Positions 12,090 to 20,404 of a stretch of 64,000 bases of DNA are shown here, piece by piece. Both the position numbers and the translations under genes were made by a program. This DNA comes from Thiorhodovibrio litoralis (GTDB lineage Bacteria; Pseudomonadota; Gammaproteobacteria; Chromatiales; Chromatiaceae): contig NZ_CP121473.1 in the NCBI RefSeq assembly GCF_033954455.1, positions 3,148,501 through 3,212,500 on the forward strand, given 5' to 3'. Within the stretch, counting starts at the first letter, position 1. Each line of letters opens with the position of its first letter. Under the pieces are notes generated by a model, which did no database searches, was not told the DNA's origin, and saw only the letters and a list, made by a program, of their open reading frames with translations.

Positions 12090-13214
12090 ATGAAGGTCAT
12101 GATCCGTGTCGACCGCGTCGCCGCCGTCCTTGCCGGCTGCGACATCTATGGTGATCTGATCGCCGAAGTCGACCCGCGTGAGCTCAATCTTGACGAGCGC
12201 AACGCGCTCGCCTTCGCACCGGAACAGCACGGCGTCACCGACCTAACCGCGCCTTTGCCGACACCCGGCAGCTACCCGGCTCCACCAGAAACGGCCACGC
12301 CAGATATCCGCGCCTGGCTGCGCTGGCGCATCAAATGCGCACGCATCCACGAGCTCGCCCTGATCCAGCAACGGGCCGAATGGAAGGCCCAGGCCGACGC
12401 CTACCTCAGGTACTGGACGCAACAGCCCCCGGAGCGCTTTATCCGCAAGGACTGGCCGGCCATTTACTACAGCGCCGCCCTGCCCGCCGGAGACGTCGAA
12501 GCCCCACCCCTGCCGGAGCGCGATGCCACCGAGGAGCTCGCACGCATCGAGCAAGTCCTGGCCGAAAAGCTCGACGAAGCGCGCGAGCTCGCCGAGCAGC
12601 GCAACCGCGACATGGAAAAGCAAAAGGCCCAGGCCGCCGCCCGGCGGCAAGCGTCCCAGCAGCGGCGCACCCAGCAGCTCGCCACCTGGGTCGAGAACCA
12701 CATGGATGACAACGCCAGGGCCAGATTCAAGCTCAACCTGCTGCCAGAGGATGAAATCCTCGACGCCATCCGCGCAGCCGCCTACGAACCCTTCGACAGC
12801 CTTGAGCGTTATCGCAAAATCCGCTTCGACGACATCACCCACGGCGATCTGTGTCTGGAAGGCCAGAGCCTGGATTGCGACACCGATGAAGCCAAGCATC
12901 TCAGCGCCGAGCAGTTCGAGCGCTTCCGCGCGATCGAAGCCGCCGCCCCCGAGGGCGCCAAGCTCAAGGCACTCATCCACAGCTGCGCCTGCGAGACCTG
13001 CAATGCCGGCACCATCCGCCGCAGTGTGCAGGTAGTGATTCCCGTCGGCGAGCTCTTGTTCAGCCGCGAGTATGCACTTGACTCTGGTGGCCAGACGGCA
13101 CCCGCCGATGCACCAGCATCCGAGCAGCAGCGCCCGCCACCCGCCAATGCGCCAGCCTCCGAGCAACAGCAGCGCCCGGCGCCCGCCGCAGAGCAACAAT
13201 ACGCCAGCGACTGA
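12090..13214 (+). CDS. Hypothetical protein with cysteine cluster and Gln/Pro/Ala-rich repeat tail
   Basis: I do not recognise this 374-residue protein. Residues about 140-210 are a long charged helix (EELARIEQVLAEKLDEARELAEQ, then KQKAQAAARRQASQQRR), probably a coiled coil. A later segment has a CACETC cysteine cluster near residue 308, which could bind a metal. The last 40 residues are a low-complexity tail with a repeated DAPASEQQ / NAPASEQQ unit. There is no signal peptide or membrane segment. It follows sucB by 36 nt and precedes the glycosyltransferase by 29 nt, so it may share their transcript. Confidence 0.75.
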   Translation: MKVMIRVDRVAAVLAGCDIYGDLIAEVDPRELNLDERNALAFAPEQHGVTDLTAPLPTPGSYPAPPETATPDIRAWLRWRIKCARIHELALIQQRAEWKAQADAYLRYWTQQPPERFIRKDWPAIYYSAALPAGDVEAPPLPERDATEELARIEQVLAEKLDEARELAEQRNRDMEKQKAQAAARRQASQQRRTQQLATWVENHMDDNARARFKLNLLPEDEILDAIRAAAYEPFDSLERYRKIRFDDITHGDLCLEGQSLDCDTDEAKHLSAEQFERFRAIEAAAPEGAKLKALIHSCACETCNAGTIRRSVQVVIPVGELLFSREYALDSGGQTAPADAPASEQQRPPPANAPASEQQQRPAPAAEQQYASD

Positions 13215-13243
13215 GAACCGCCACTCCTTCGTCGCAGTCAGCC

Positions 13244-14338
13244 ATGGCTCATTTGTATGTTGCCGTCACCGCCCACGGCTACGGGCATCTAGCGCAGGTC
13301 GCGCCCGTCATTCACGCGCTGCGTCAGCGCCTTCCCGCGCTGCGCGTCACCCTGCAGGGAAACCTGAATCCCGAAGTCGTCCGCTACCGCCTGCCGGCGG
13401 GCGTCGAGCAGGTCGCGCACGCCGCCGATGTCGCCCTGCCGATGGACAACCCGCTACAGGTGCGCTGGGAGCAAGGGCTCGCGCTCTACCAAGCGTTCGA
13501 GGCCGACTACGACCGCCATCTCGCGCACCAGATCGCACTCCTGGAAGACGCCCGCCCGGACCTGCTGCTGGCCGACATCCCCTGGCTCCCACTCGATGCC
13601 GCCCGCCAACTCGGCATTCCAGCCGCGGGCCTGTGCTCCTTAAACTGGCTGGATATTCTGCAACAGAGCCCAGTCGGCGAACGCCTCCCCAAGGCTGTAA
13701 CGGCCCGCCTGCAATCGGCGTATGCCGGTGCCAAGTTATTCATTCGCCCGGCCCCGTCCATGGCCATGCCCTGGCTGGAAAACAGCATCGCCGTCGGTCC
13801 CATCGCCGAACAGCGCCCGCGCGATCCAAAGGGTTTGCGCAAGCAGCTGGGATTGGCACAGGATCAGCGCCTAATCCTGATGCAATTCGGCGGCACCGGC
13901 ACCCTAGCACTCGACCCAGAACCACTCGCACGCGCGCGCATGCAGCTTCTCACCGCCGACCCCGGCATTCCCGCAAGCTCCACGGTCAGCCGCATCGGCG
14001 GCCCAGGACTCGGCATGCTCGAAGTACTCGCCTCCTGCGACGCCATGATCACCAAGCCCGGCTATGGCAGCTTCGCCGAGGCCGCCTGCCATGGCATACC
14101 CGTGCTCTATGTCCCCCGCGATGACTGGCCCGAAACCCAAGCACTGATCGACTGGCTGCGCCACCAGGTACCCACCGACGTCATCGCGACCGAACGGCTC
14201 GCACGCGGCGACATCGTCGAACCCCTCGAGACACTGCTAGAGCAAACCCGCCAGTCCAACCACAAACCCGTCGCACCAACCGGCATCGACCAAACGCTCA
14301 AGCATCTCCTGCCCTGGCTGCAGCGCAGCTCGTCATAG
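13244..14338 (+). CDS. GT1/GT28-like glycosyltransferase
   Basis: The 364-residue protein has the two-domain GT-B fold expected of UDP-glycosyltransferase-like enzymes. The N-terminus is YVAVTAHGYGHLAQVAPVI, the acceptor side. The C-terminal donor-binding region carries MLEVLASCDAMITKPGYGSFAEAACHGIPVLYVPR, similar to the nucleotide-sugar motif of MurG/MGT-type enzymes (positions 14020-14120). The acceptor is unknown. ATG 13244 lies 29 nt after the preceding hypothetical gene. Substrate assignment is not possible from sequence alone. Confidence 0.8.
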   Translation: MAHLYVAVTAHGYGHLAQVAPVIHALRQRLPALRVTLQGNLNPEVVRYRLPAGVEQVAHAADVALPMDNPLQVRWEQGLALYQAFEADYDRHLAHQIALLEDARPDLLLADIPWLPLDAARQLGIPAAGLCSLNWLDILQQSPVGERLPKAVTARLQSAYAGAKLFIRPAPSMAMPWLENSIAVGPIAEQRPRDPKGLRKQLGLAQDQRLILMQFGGTGTLALDPEPLARARMQLLTADPGIPASSTVSRIGGPGLGMLEVLASCDAMITKPGYGSFAEAACHGIPVLYVPRDDWPETQALIDWLRHQVPTDVIATERLARGDIVEPLETLLEQTRQSNHKPVAPTGIDQTLKHLLPWLQRSSS

Positions 14339-14361
14339 CAGAAACGACAGATGAACTTTGG

Positions 14362-14469
14362 GTTTCGGGTCGGGTAACGGGCGCGGGGGTCTCCAGCGGC
14401 AGGACGCCGCTGGGAAGCCTACAGGGATGTATTCACGGCGTCCCCCGCGACCGTTATCCGACCCGAAAC
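14362..14469. repeat. Long imperfect inverted repeat with nested hairpin between convergent genes
   Basis: Two 28-nt arms (14362-14389 and 14442-14469) are reverse complements at 26 of 28 positions. Inside lies a second perfect hairpin, CCAGCGGC-aggac-GCCGCTGG (14393-14413). The element sits between the ends of the glycosyltransferase gene and argH, so it could terminate transcription from both sides. Its size and the inner 'acagggatgtattcacggcg' sequence look like a dispersed extragenic repeat, but only one copy is in the window. Confidence 0.75.
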
Positions 14470-14548
14470 AAGCCGCAAACTCACGGCTCATTCCGCTAAG
14501 GATCGGCGATATAGCAATCACAAATGCGTTTTCGGCTTAAAGCACCAA

Positions 14549-15964
14549 TCAACGGCCAGCAGCAAACTCACAAGCCGCCAGCGCCTCTCTCGCCCGCGCC
14601 ACAGCAGCGCGGACCTGGTTCGGAGCAGTGCCGCCAAAGTGATCACGCGCCGCCACCGAGCCCTCAAGCGTCAGAATGGAAAAGACATCCTCGCCGATTG
14701 CCGGCGAGAACCGGCGCAGCTCCGCCAGACTGAGGTCCGCCAGATCGCAGCCGCGCTCCACGCCAAGCGCCACCGCGCGCCCGACAATCTCGTGCGCATC
14801 GCGAAAAGGCACACCCTTGCGCACCAGATAGTCGGCCAGATCAGTCGCGGTGGTAAAACCCTGCAAGGCCGCCGCGCGCATACGCTCGCGATTGCAGCGC
14901 AGCGCGCCCATCATGTCGGTGAACACCTTCAGCCCACCGCGCAGCGTGTCGGCGATGTCGAACAGCGGTTCCTTGTCCTCTTGATTATCCTTGTTGTAAG
15001 CCAGCGGCTGAGCTTTCATCAGCGTCAGCAAAGCCACAAGATGGCCGAACAAGCGCGCGCTCTTGCCGCGCAGCAACTCAGGCACATCCGGGTTTTTCTT
15101 CTGCGGCATGATCGAAGAACCAGTGCAGAAGGCATCAGACAGCGTAATAAAGCCGAACTGCGCCGAAGACCAGATGATCAGCTCCTCGGAAAAGCGCGAC
15201 AGATGCATACCGATAATGGCCGCGGCAGCGCTAAATTCGATGGCGAAATCCCGGTCGGACACGGCATCGAGCGAGTTTGCCGCCGGGCGGTCGAAACCGA
15301 GCAGTTCGGCGGTGTAGTCGCGGTCGATCGGGTAGGTAGTTCCGGCCAGGGCGGCGGCACCAAGCGGCATCACATTAATACGCCGGCGCGCGTCGCGCAG
15401 GCGCTCAAGATCGCGCTCGAGCATTTCGTACCAGGCCATCATGTGGTGACCGAAGGTAACCGGCTGCGCCGCCTGCAGGTGGGTAAACCCCGGCAAAACA
15501 GTCGCGGCCTCGCGCTCAGCCAGATCGACCAGCGCCTGCTGCAGCCCGCGAATAGCCCGGCTGATGTGGTCCACTTCCTCGCGCAGCCATAGGCGAATAT
15601 CAGTCGCAACCTGATCATTGCGCGAACGTCCGGTATGCAGGCGCTTGCCGGCATCACCAATGTCGGCGGTCAGCGCCGCTTCAATGTTCATGTGCACATC
15701 TTCGAGCGGCACCGACCAGGGGAAGTTATTCTGCTCGATACGTGTTGCAATCCGCTCAAGACCCTCGACAATGGCCTGGCACTCACCGTCGCTTAAAATT
15801 CCCTGACGCGCGAGCATGCGCGCATGCGCCTGGGAGCCCTGAATATCCTGCCGATACAAGCGTCGATCAAAGCCTACCGAGGCGGTAAAGGCCTCGACAA
15901 AGGCGTCGGTCGGTTCGTTAAAGCGCCCTGCCCAGGGCTTTTGACTAGACTCTGGTTGTTGCAT
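14549..15964 (-). CDS. argH: Argininosuccinate lyase
   Basis: ArgH splits argininosuccinate to arginine and fumarate, the last step of arginine synthesis. The 471 residues are of normal length and carry the fumarase/aspartase superfamily signature [12 protein letters not shown], containing the flexible catalytic-serine loop, plus [13 protein letters not shown] and [16 protein letters not shown]. The start at 15964 ([15 protein letters not shown]) fits the family. It diverges from the algZ-like kinase with only 58 nt between starts. This argH/algZ/algR/hemC/hemD neighbourhood is known in Pseudomonas. Confidence 0.98.
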   Translation of the reverse strand: MQQPESSQKPWAGRFNEPTDAFVEAFTASVGFDRRLYRQDIQGSQAHARMLARQGILSDGECQAIVEGLERIATRIEQNNFPWSVPLEDVHMNIEAALTADIGDAGKRLHTGRSRNDQVATDIRLWLREEVDHISRAIRGLQQALVDLAEREAATVLPGFTHLQAAQPVTFGHHMMAWYEMLERDLERLRDARRRINVMPLGAAALAGTTYPIDRDYTAELLGFDRPAANSLDAVSDRDFAIEFSAAAAIIGMHLSRFSEELIIWSSAQFGFITLSDAFCTGSSIMPQKKNPDVPELLRGKSARLFGHLVALLTLMKAQPLAYNKDNQEDKEPLFDIADTLRGGLKVFTDMMGALRCNRERMRAAALQGFTTATDLADYLVRKGVPFRDAHEIVGRAVALGVERGCDLADLSLAELRRFSPAIGEDVFSILTLEGSVAARDHFGGTAPNQVRAAVARAREALAACEFAAGR

Positions 15965-16022
15965 GAGTTCCGCCGCAAACGGTGAATGGCTATCGCAAAT
16001 CGCCGTTAATGCCTAAAGTTAT

Positions 16023-17150
16023 ATGATCGAATCGGTGGTGAGAGAACAAATGAGACGCCCGCCCCAGGCTGAACCAACGCCAGCTGATCCCACCAAGGCT
16101 GATCCCACCAAGGCGAGTCTGCTACCTGACTTCTGCAGCCTGCCGATGGTGCTGGGCGTGGTTATTTACGCCGAGCTGCTGGCGATTCTGATCACTCTGA
16201 CCTCGCCGCAGCCGCTGACGACATTCTGGACCAGAATGGGGCCGCTGTCAGTTTTCGTCCAGCTGATCGCCCTGCTCAGCGCCGCGCTCCTGTGCGGCGC
16301 GCGACCGTTGCTCGGACGCGTCGATGCCCGTCTCGGCGCGCTCAGCGCGCTCGCCATGATTATCGGCGCGAGCGCCGCAGTCACCTTCGGCGCTGCTCTG
16401 CTGATTCCGCAGGAGATGACTCAAGCCCTGTTTCCGCGCGACGGCCTTGGTGGACTCATACTGCGCGCGCTTTGCATCAGCGCCATCGTCGGCGCGCTCA
16501 TGTTGCGCTACCTTTATTTACATCAGCAATGGCGTTCCCAGGTGGAAGCGGTCGCCAATGCCCGCTTCAAAACCCTACAGGCAAAGATTCGCCCGCATTT
16601 TCTGTTCAATAGCATGAATACCATTGCCAGCCTGACGCGCACCGACCCCAAGCTCGCTGAGGAGACAGTGCTGGATTTGGCAGATTTGTTTCGTGCCTCG
16701 CTGGCTGCGGATACCGACACCGCCACCCTGAGCGAAGAATTCGAGCTGGCGCGCCGTTATCTGAATATCGAACAGCAACGCCTTGGCGCGCGTATGCGCG
16801 TAGAGTGGGACATCGCGCAGGTACCAGAAGATGCTCTGCTACCGCCATTAATTCTCCAGCCCCTAGTCGAGAACGCTGTTTACCACGGCATTCATCCCTC
16901 CATGCATCCGGGCTATATCCGCATCAGTGCGCGCTATCGTCACGGGCAAATTCATGTAACCATCGTCAACAGCCTGCCAGCGGACGGGGAGCGCGTTAGA
17001 TCGAGCCCCCGCGGCCACCGGATGGCGATCGATAACGTCAGTCAGCGACTCGATGCGATGTTCCCCGGAACCGCCAGCCTGCGCCACGGTGCCAAAGACC
17101 AGGAATACCTGGTGCGATTCGCCTTTCCTCACCCCAGGAGACGGGCATGA
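16023..17150 (+). CDS. AlgZ/LytS-type sensor histidine kinase
   Basis: The 375-residue membrane kinase has four predicted transmembrane helices between about residues 40 and 165 and then a His_kinase-type domain. The phosphoacceptor histidine is in KIRPHFLFNSMNTIASL, about residue 192. The ATP-binding N-box is LQPLVENAVYHGI. It lacks the classic HisKA dimerisation domain, as expected for this family. The start codon of the response regulator overlaps its stop (ATGA), so the two are translationally coupled. The Pseudomonas counterpart (FimS/AlgZ) controls twitching and alginate; the signal here is unknown. The short N-terminal repeat ADPTKADPTKA is odd. Confidence 0.9.
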   Translation: MIESVVREQMRRPPQAEPTPADPTKADPTKASLLPDFCSLPMVLGVVIYAELLAILITLTSPQPLTTFWTRMGPLSVFVQLIALLSAALLCGARPLLGRVDARLGALSALAMIIGASAAVTFGAALLIPQEMTQALFPRDGLGGLILRALCISAIVGALMLRYLYLHQQWRSQVEAVANARFKTLQAKIRPHFLFNSMNTIASLTRTDPKLAEETVLDLADLFRASLAADTDTATLSEEFELARRYLNIEQQRLGARMRVEWDIAQVPEDALLPPLILQPLVENAVYHGIHPSMHPGYIRISARYRHGQIHVTIVNSLPADGERVRSSPRGHRMAIDNVSQRLDAMFPGTASLRHGAKDQEYLVRFAFPHPRRRA

Positions 17151-17887
17151 AGATACTCATCGTCGATGATGAAGCTCATGCACGCGAGCGCCTGCGCCGC
17201 CTGATTGGCGAGCTCGATGGCGATTATCAGCTGGTCGCCGAGGCCGACAATGGTGCCGATGCGCTGCGCCGCTGTGTCGAGACCAACGCCGATCTGGTGC
17301 TGCTCGACATCCGCATGCCCGGCATCGACGGGCTCAGCGCCGCCGAGCAGCTGGCGCGGCTCAATCCGCCGCCGGCGGTTATCTTGATTACCGCCTATCC
17401 CGAGTACGCGCTGGAAGCATTTGAGCATCAGGTCGCGAATTATCTGGTCAAGCCAGTCCGCGGCGAGCGGCTGCGCGAGGCGCTCGAGCGGCTGCATGTC
17501 GTTACCAGACCGCAGCAACAGCCGCCGGAGGATGGCAGCACGCCATCGGCCTCCCCGCGGCGCTATCTGAGCGCCCAGTATCGCGGTGGGGTGCAGACGG
17601 TGGCGGTGGAAGATATCCTGTTCTTGCAGGCCGAGCAGAAATACGTCACCGTCCATCACGGCAGCGGCAAGCTGCTGATCGATGAATCACTCAAGACCCT
17701 GGAGCAGGAGTTCCCCGGGCGCTTTTTGCGCATTCATCGCAGCACCCTGGTCTGCGCCCGACGCCTGATCGGACTCGACAAAAGCCCGGATGGTGGGATT
17801 CTCGCCGTCCTTGACGGCAGTGACCAACGCCTGCCCGTGAGCCGCCGCCACCTGCCCAACGTGCGCCGCTTTTTGCGCGCCAGCTGA
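17147..17887 (+). CDS. AlgR-like LytTR response regulator
   Basis: The 246-residue protein has a receiver domain (phosphoacceptor Asp in LVLLDIRMPGIDG near residue 54; conserved Lys in YLVKPV near residue 104) and a C-terminal LytTR DNA-binding domain (VEDILFLQAEQKYVTVHH, FLRIHRSTLV, LPVSRRHLPNVRRFL). It is the partner of the overlapping kinase gene. Gene order supports orthology to AlgR, a regulator of exopolysaccharide and pili in Pseudomonas, but the regulon here is unknown. Confidence 0.92.
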   Translation: MKILIVDDEAHARERLRRLIGELDGDYQLVAEADNGADALRRCVETNADLVLLDIRMPGIDGLSAAEQLARLNPPPAVILITAYPEYALEAFEHQVANYLVKPVRGERLREALERLHVVTRPQQQPPEDGSTPSASPRRYLSAQYRGGVQTVAVEDILFLQAEQKYVTVHHGSGKLLIDESLKTLEQEFPGRFLRIHRSTLVCARRLIGLDKSPDGGILAVLDGSDQRLPVSRRHLPNVRRFLRAS

Positions 17888-17991
17888 ATTCGCTCCCGGC
17901 AAAATACGCATTATCGATGCGGCAGCCCCGCGCAAATCGCTATACTCCCCGGTCTGAATTTTTTTGACCCTTTTGCACCGGACCTCATGTC

Positions 17992-18918
17992 ATGACCGAT
18001 ACCCTCAAGATCGCTACCCGCAAATCCCCCCTTGCCATGTGGCAGGCCGAGCATGTCGCCGCCGCTCTCGGTCGCTTGCACCCGGAGTTGGAGGTTGAGA
18101 TCGTCGGCATGACCACCCGTGGCGATAAGATCCTCGACGCCCCCTTGGCCAAGGTCGGCGGCAAGGGATTGTTCGTCAAAGAGCTTGAACAAGGCATGCT
18201 CGAGGGCACCGCAGACATTGCCGTGCATTCAATGAAAGACGTCCCCGTCGGCTTCCCCGATGGGCTGCATCTGGCCGCCATCCTAGAGCGTGAGAATCCG
18301 CACGATGCTTTCGTCTCCAATCGCTTTGCAAGCATCGATGAGCTGCCCCAGGGCGCCTGCGTCGGCACCTCCAGCCTCAGGCGCCAATGCCAGCTCGCCG
18401 CCCGCCGCCCTGATCTGCGCATCGAGCCGCTGCGGGGCAATGTCAACACCCGCCTGGCCAAGCTCGACGACGGCGCCTATGACGCCATCATCCTGGCCGC
18501 CGCCGGGCTGATTCGCCTTGGCTTTGGCGAGCGCATCCGCGCCACCTTGCCACCGGAGCAGAGCCTGCCAGCGATCGGCCAGGGCGCCATCGGCATCGAG
18601 TGTCGCAGCGACGATGCCCGCGTCAATGCCTTGATCGCCCCGCTGCACCACGCCAGCACCGCCGAGCGCGTTCTTGCTGAGCGCGCCATGAACGAGCGCC
18701 TCGACGGCGGCTGCCAGGTGCCCATCGCCGGCCATGCCATCCACCAGGACGGACAGCTTTACCTGCGCGGGCTGGTCGGCACCCCGAATGGCCTGCGCCT
18801 TCTGCGCGCCGAGGAAAGCGCCGCCCCCGATCAGGCCGAGGCCATGGGCACGCGCGTGGCCGAGGCGCTGCTTGCACAGGGCGCCGATGAGATTCTCAGC
18901 GCGCTGAGTGAAGAATGA
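17992..18918 (+). CDS. hemC: Porphobilinogen deaminase (hydroxymethylbilane synthase)
   Basis: HemC polymerises four porphobilinogens into hydroxymethylbilane in tetrapyrrole synthesis. The 308 residues show [15 protein letters not shown], the catalytic SMKDVP loop, [11 protein letters not shown] and [13 protein letters not shown]. The dipyrromethane-cofactor cysteine is in [12 protein letters not shown], about residue 242. Its stop overlaps the hemD start (ATGA), so the two pathway steps are coupled. ATG 17992 is preceded by a short gap after the response regulator gene. Confidence 0.98.
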   Translation: MTDTLKIATRKSPLAMWQAEHVAAALGRLHPELEVEIVGMTTRGDKILDAPLAKVGGKGLFVKELEQGMLEGTADIAVHSMKDVPVGFPDGLHLAAILERENPHDAFVSNRFASIDELPQGACVGTSSLRRQCQLAARRPDLRIEPLRGNVNTRLAKLDDGAYDAIILAAAGLIRLGFGERIRATLPPEQSLPAIGQGAIGIECRSDDARVNALIAPLHHASTAERVLAERAMNERLDGGCQVPIAGHAIHQDGQLYLRGLVGTPNGLRLLRAEESAAPDQAEAMGTRVAEALLAQGADEILSALSEE

Positions 18919-19754
18919 CAAACCCTGCCCGCAACTCAATAGCGCGCGACCTGCCGGACGGCTCGCTCCCCGGCCCCCCGTGCGATCTCGGCGGCCAGAC
19001 TGTGCTAGTCACCCGCCCGGCGGAGCAGGCAGCGCCGCTGTGCGCACTGGTCAAGCAGGCCAATGGCGAGCCGCTGCTCTTCCCCACCGTCAGCATTCGC
19101 CCATCGGACCATGCGGGGGAAGCACAGCAACGCCTGCAAGAGCCCTGGGACATCCTGATTTTCATCAGCCGCAACGCGGTCAATTTCGCGCTCAAGCTGT
19201 TGCCCGGCGGGAAGCTTCCTGCCGCGCCGCCCGCGGGACCGATGATCGCCGCCGTTGGCGCGGCCACGGCTGCAGCTCTGGGCGACGCGGGACGCACGCC
19301 CGACCTGATCCCCAGCCAGCATTTCGACAGTGAAGGCTTACTTGAGCTGCCCGAGCTCACGCAGGTGCAGGGCCGGCGCATCCTGATCGTGCGCGGAGAA
19401 GGCGGCCGACCGATGCTCGGTGACACCTTGGCGCAACGCCAGGCCAATGTTGTCTACGCTGAGGTCTACAGCCGTGGCCTGCCCGAGCGCGATGCCACGG
19501 ATCAGTTACCGCTCTGGCATGAAAAACTCAAGCTGCTGACCGCCACCAGCGACGAGGTGCTGCACAATCTCCACCGCCTGGTGCCCGAGTCCGAGCACCC
19601 CTGGCTGCGCACCCTGCCGCTGGCCGTCTACAGCAATCGCACCGCCGCCAGCGCGATGGAGTTGGGCTTTCGCACCGTGGCTGTCGCCTCCGAATCGAGC
19701 GACCCGGCCCTTGTCGATGCGCTATGCCGGCTGGCGCAGCGCGCACCGCGCTAG
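18915..19754 (+). CDS. hemD: Uroporphyrinogen-III synthase
   Basis: HemD closes hydroxymethylbilane into uroporphyrinogen III, the branch point to haem, sirohaem, cobalamin and chlorophylls. The 279 residues show the weakly conserved HemD fold: [13 protein letters not shown] at the start, [43 protein letters not shown]. The call rests largely on position directly after hemC. Its TAG stop overlaps the TAG stop of the convergent cytochrome b gene. hemX/hemY, common downstream elsewhere, are absent. Confidence 0.93.
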   Translation: MTNPARNSIARDLPDGSLPGPPCDLGGQTVLVTRPAEQAAPLCALVKQANGEPLLFPTVSIRPSDHAGEAQQRLQEPWDILIFISRNAVNFALKLLPGGKLPAAPPAGPMIAAVGAATAAALGDAGRTPDLIPSQHFDSEGLLELPELTQVQGRRILIVRGEGGRPMLGDTLAQRQANVVYAEVYSRGLPERDATDQLPLWHEKLKLLTATSDEVLHNLHRLVPESEHPWLRTLPLAVYSNRTAASAMELGFRTVAVASESSDPALVDALCRLAQRAPR

Positions 19755-20404
19755 CGAATATCCCCCGGCTGATCATTGCGCAGGTAGGCTTCTTCCTCGG
19801 GTGTCAGGTCGACCTCATCAAAGCCGTTGATCATCGGCATAACATGCTCGCGGAAGGAGTGGCCGGTGGTCAGCATGTAAACATGGATAAGCACGAAGGC
19901 CAGAATCAAAAATGCCGCTGCCGTGTGCACCTGGGCGATATTGCTCAGCCATACCGGCGCTCCTGGAAGGCCGCTCCAGAGAAAATAGAACAAATACAAA
20001 AGCCCGGTGATCCAAATCGCCGGAAAGAGCACAATCTTTAGCATCAGGTAGGCCAGCGCCTGTAGCGGATTGTGCTTGCGCCAATAGGCCTTGCGGTAAG
20101 GATGGCGTTCCCCCTTGAAAATGCCATAAGCATAGAATCTTAGCACCCCCCACATGCCCTGCCAGGTGGGGATAAAATGCCGCCAGGTGCGGGTGGTGAA
20201 CAACCAGAACACGCTAAAGGCCCACAGCAGCAACAGCGCCAGAGCCGCGCCTGTATGCAAGGTCACCGCAGTTCTGAAGCTCAGTAGCTGATGAAAGCCG
20301 TGCAGCCCAAAGCCCGTAACCAGCAGCACCAGGATCAACAGCATTTGCGCCCAGTGCCAGAAGCGCTCAAACAGACTGAAGATTTTAACCCGTTGAATCG
20401 TCAT
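19751..20404 (-). CDS. Membrane cytochrome b (b561 / Ni-Fe hydrogenase type)
   Basis: The 217-residue integral membrane protein has four hydrophobic helices with histidines placed to bind two b haems: FWHWAQM in helix 1, LHTGAALAL in helix 2, and QVHTAAAF and LIHVYMLTTGH in the last two. This fits the cytochrome b561/hydrogenase b family, which passes electrons between the quinone pool and a periplasmic partner. The start overlaps the stop of the octaheme cytochrome by one base, so the pair forms a quinone-linked redox unit. The acidic C-terminus (DLTPEEEAYL) faces one side of the membrane. Confidence 0.88.
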   Translation of the reverse strand: MTIQRVKIFSLFERFWHWAQMLLILVLLVTGFGLHGFHQLLSFRTAVTLHTGAALALLLLWAFSVFWLFTTRTWRHFIPTWQGMWGVLRFYAYGIFKGERHPYRKAYWRKHNPLQALAYLMLKIVLFPAIWITGLLYLFYFLWSGLPGAPVWLSNIAQVHTAAAFLILAFVLIHVYMLTTGHSFREHVMPMINGFDEVDLTPEEEAYLRNDQPGDIR

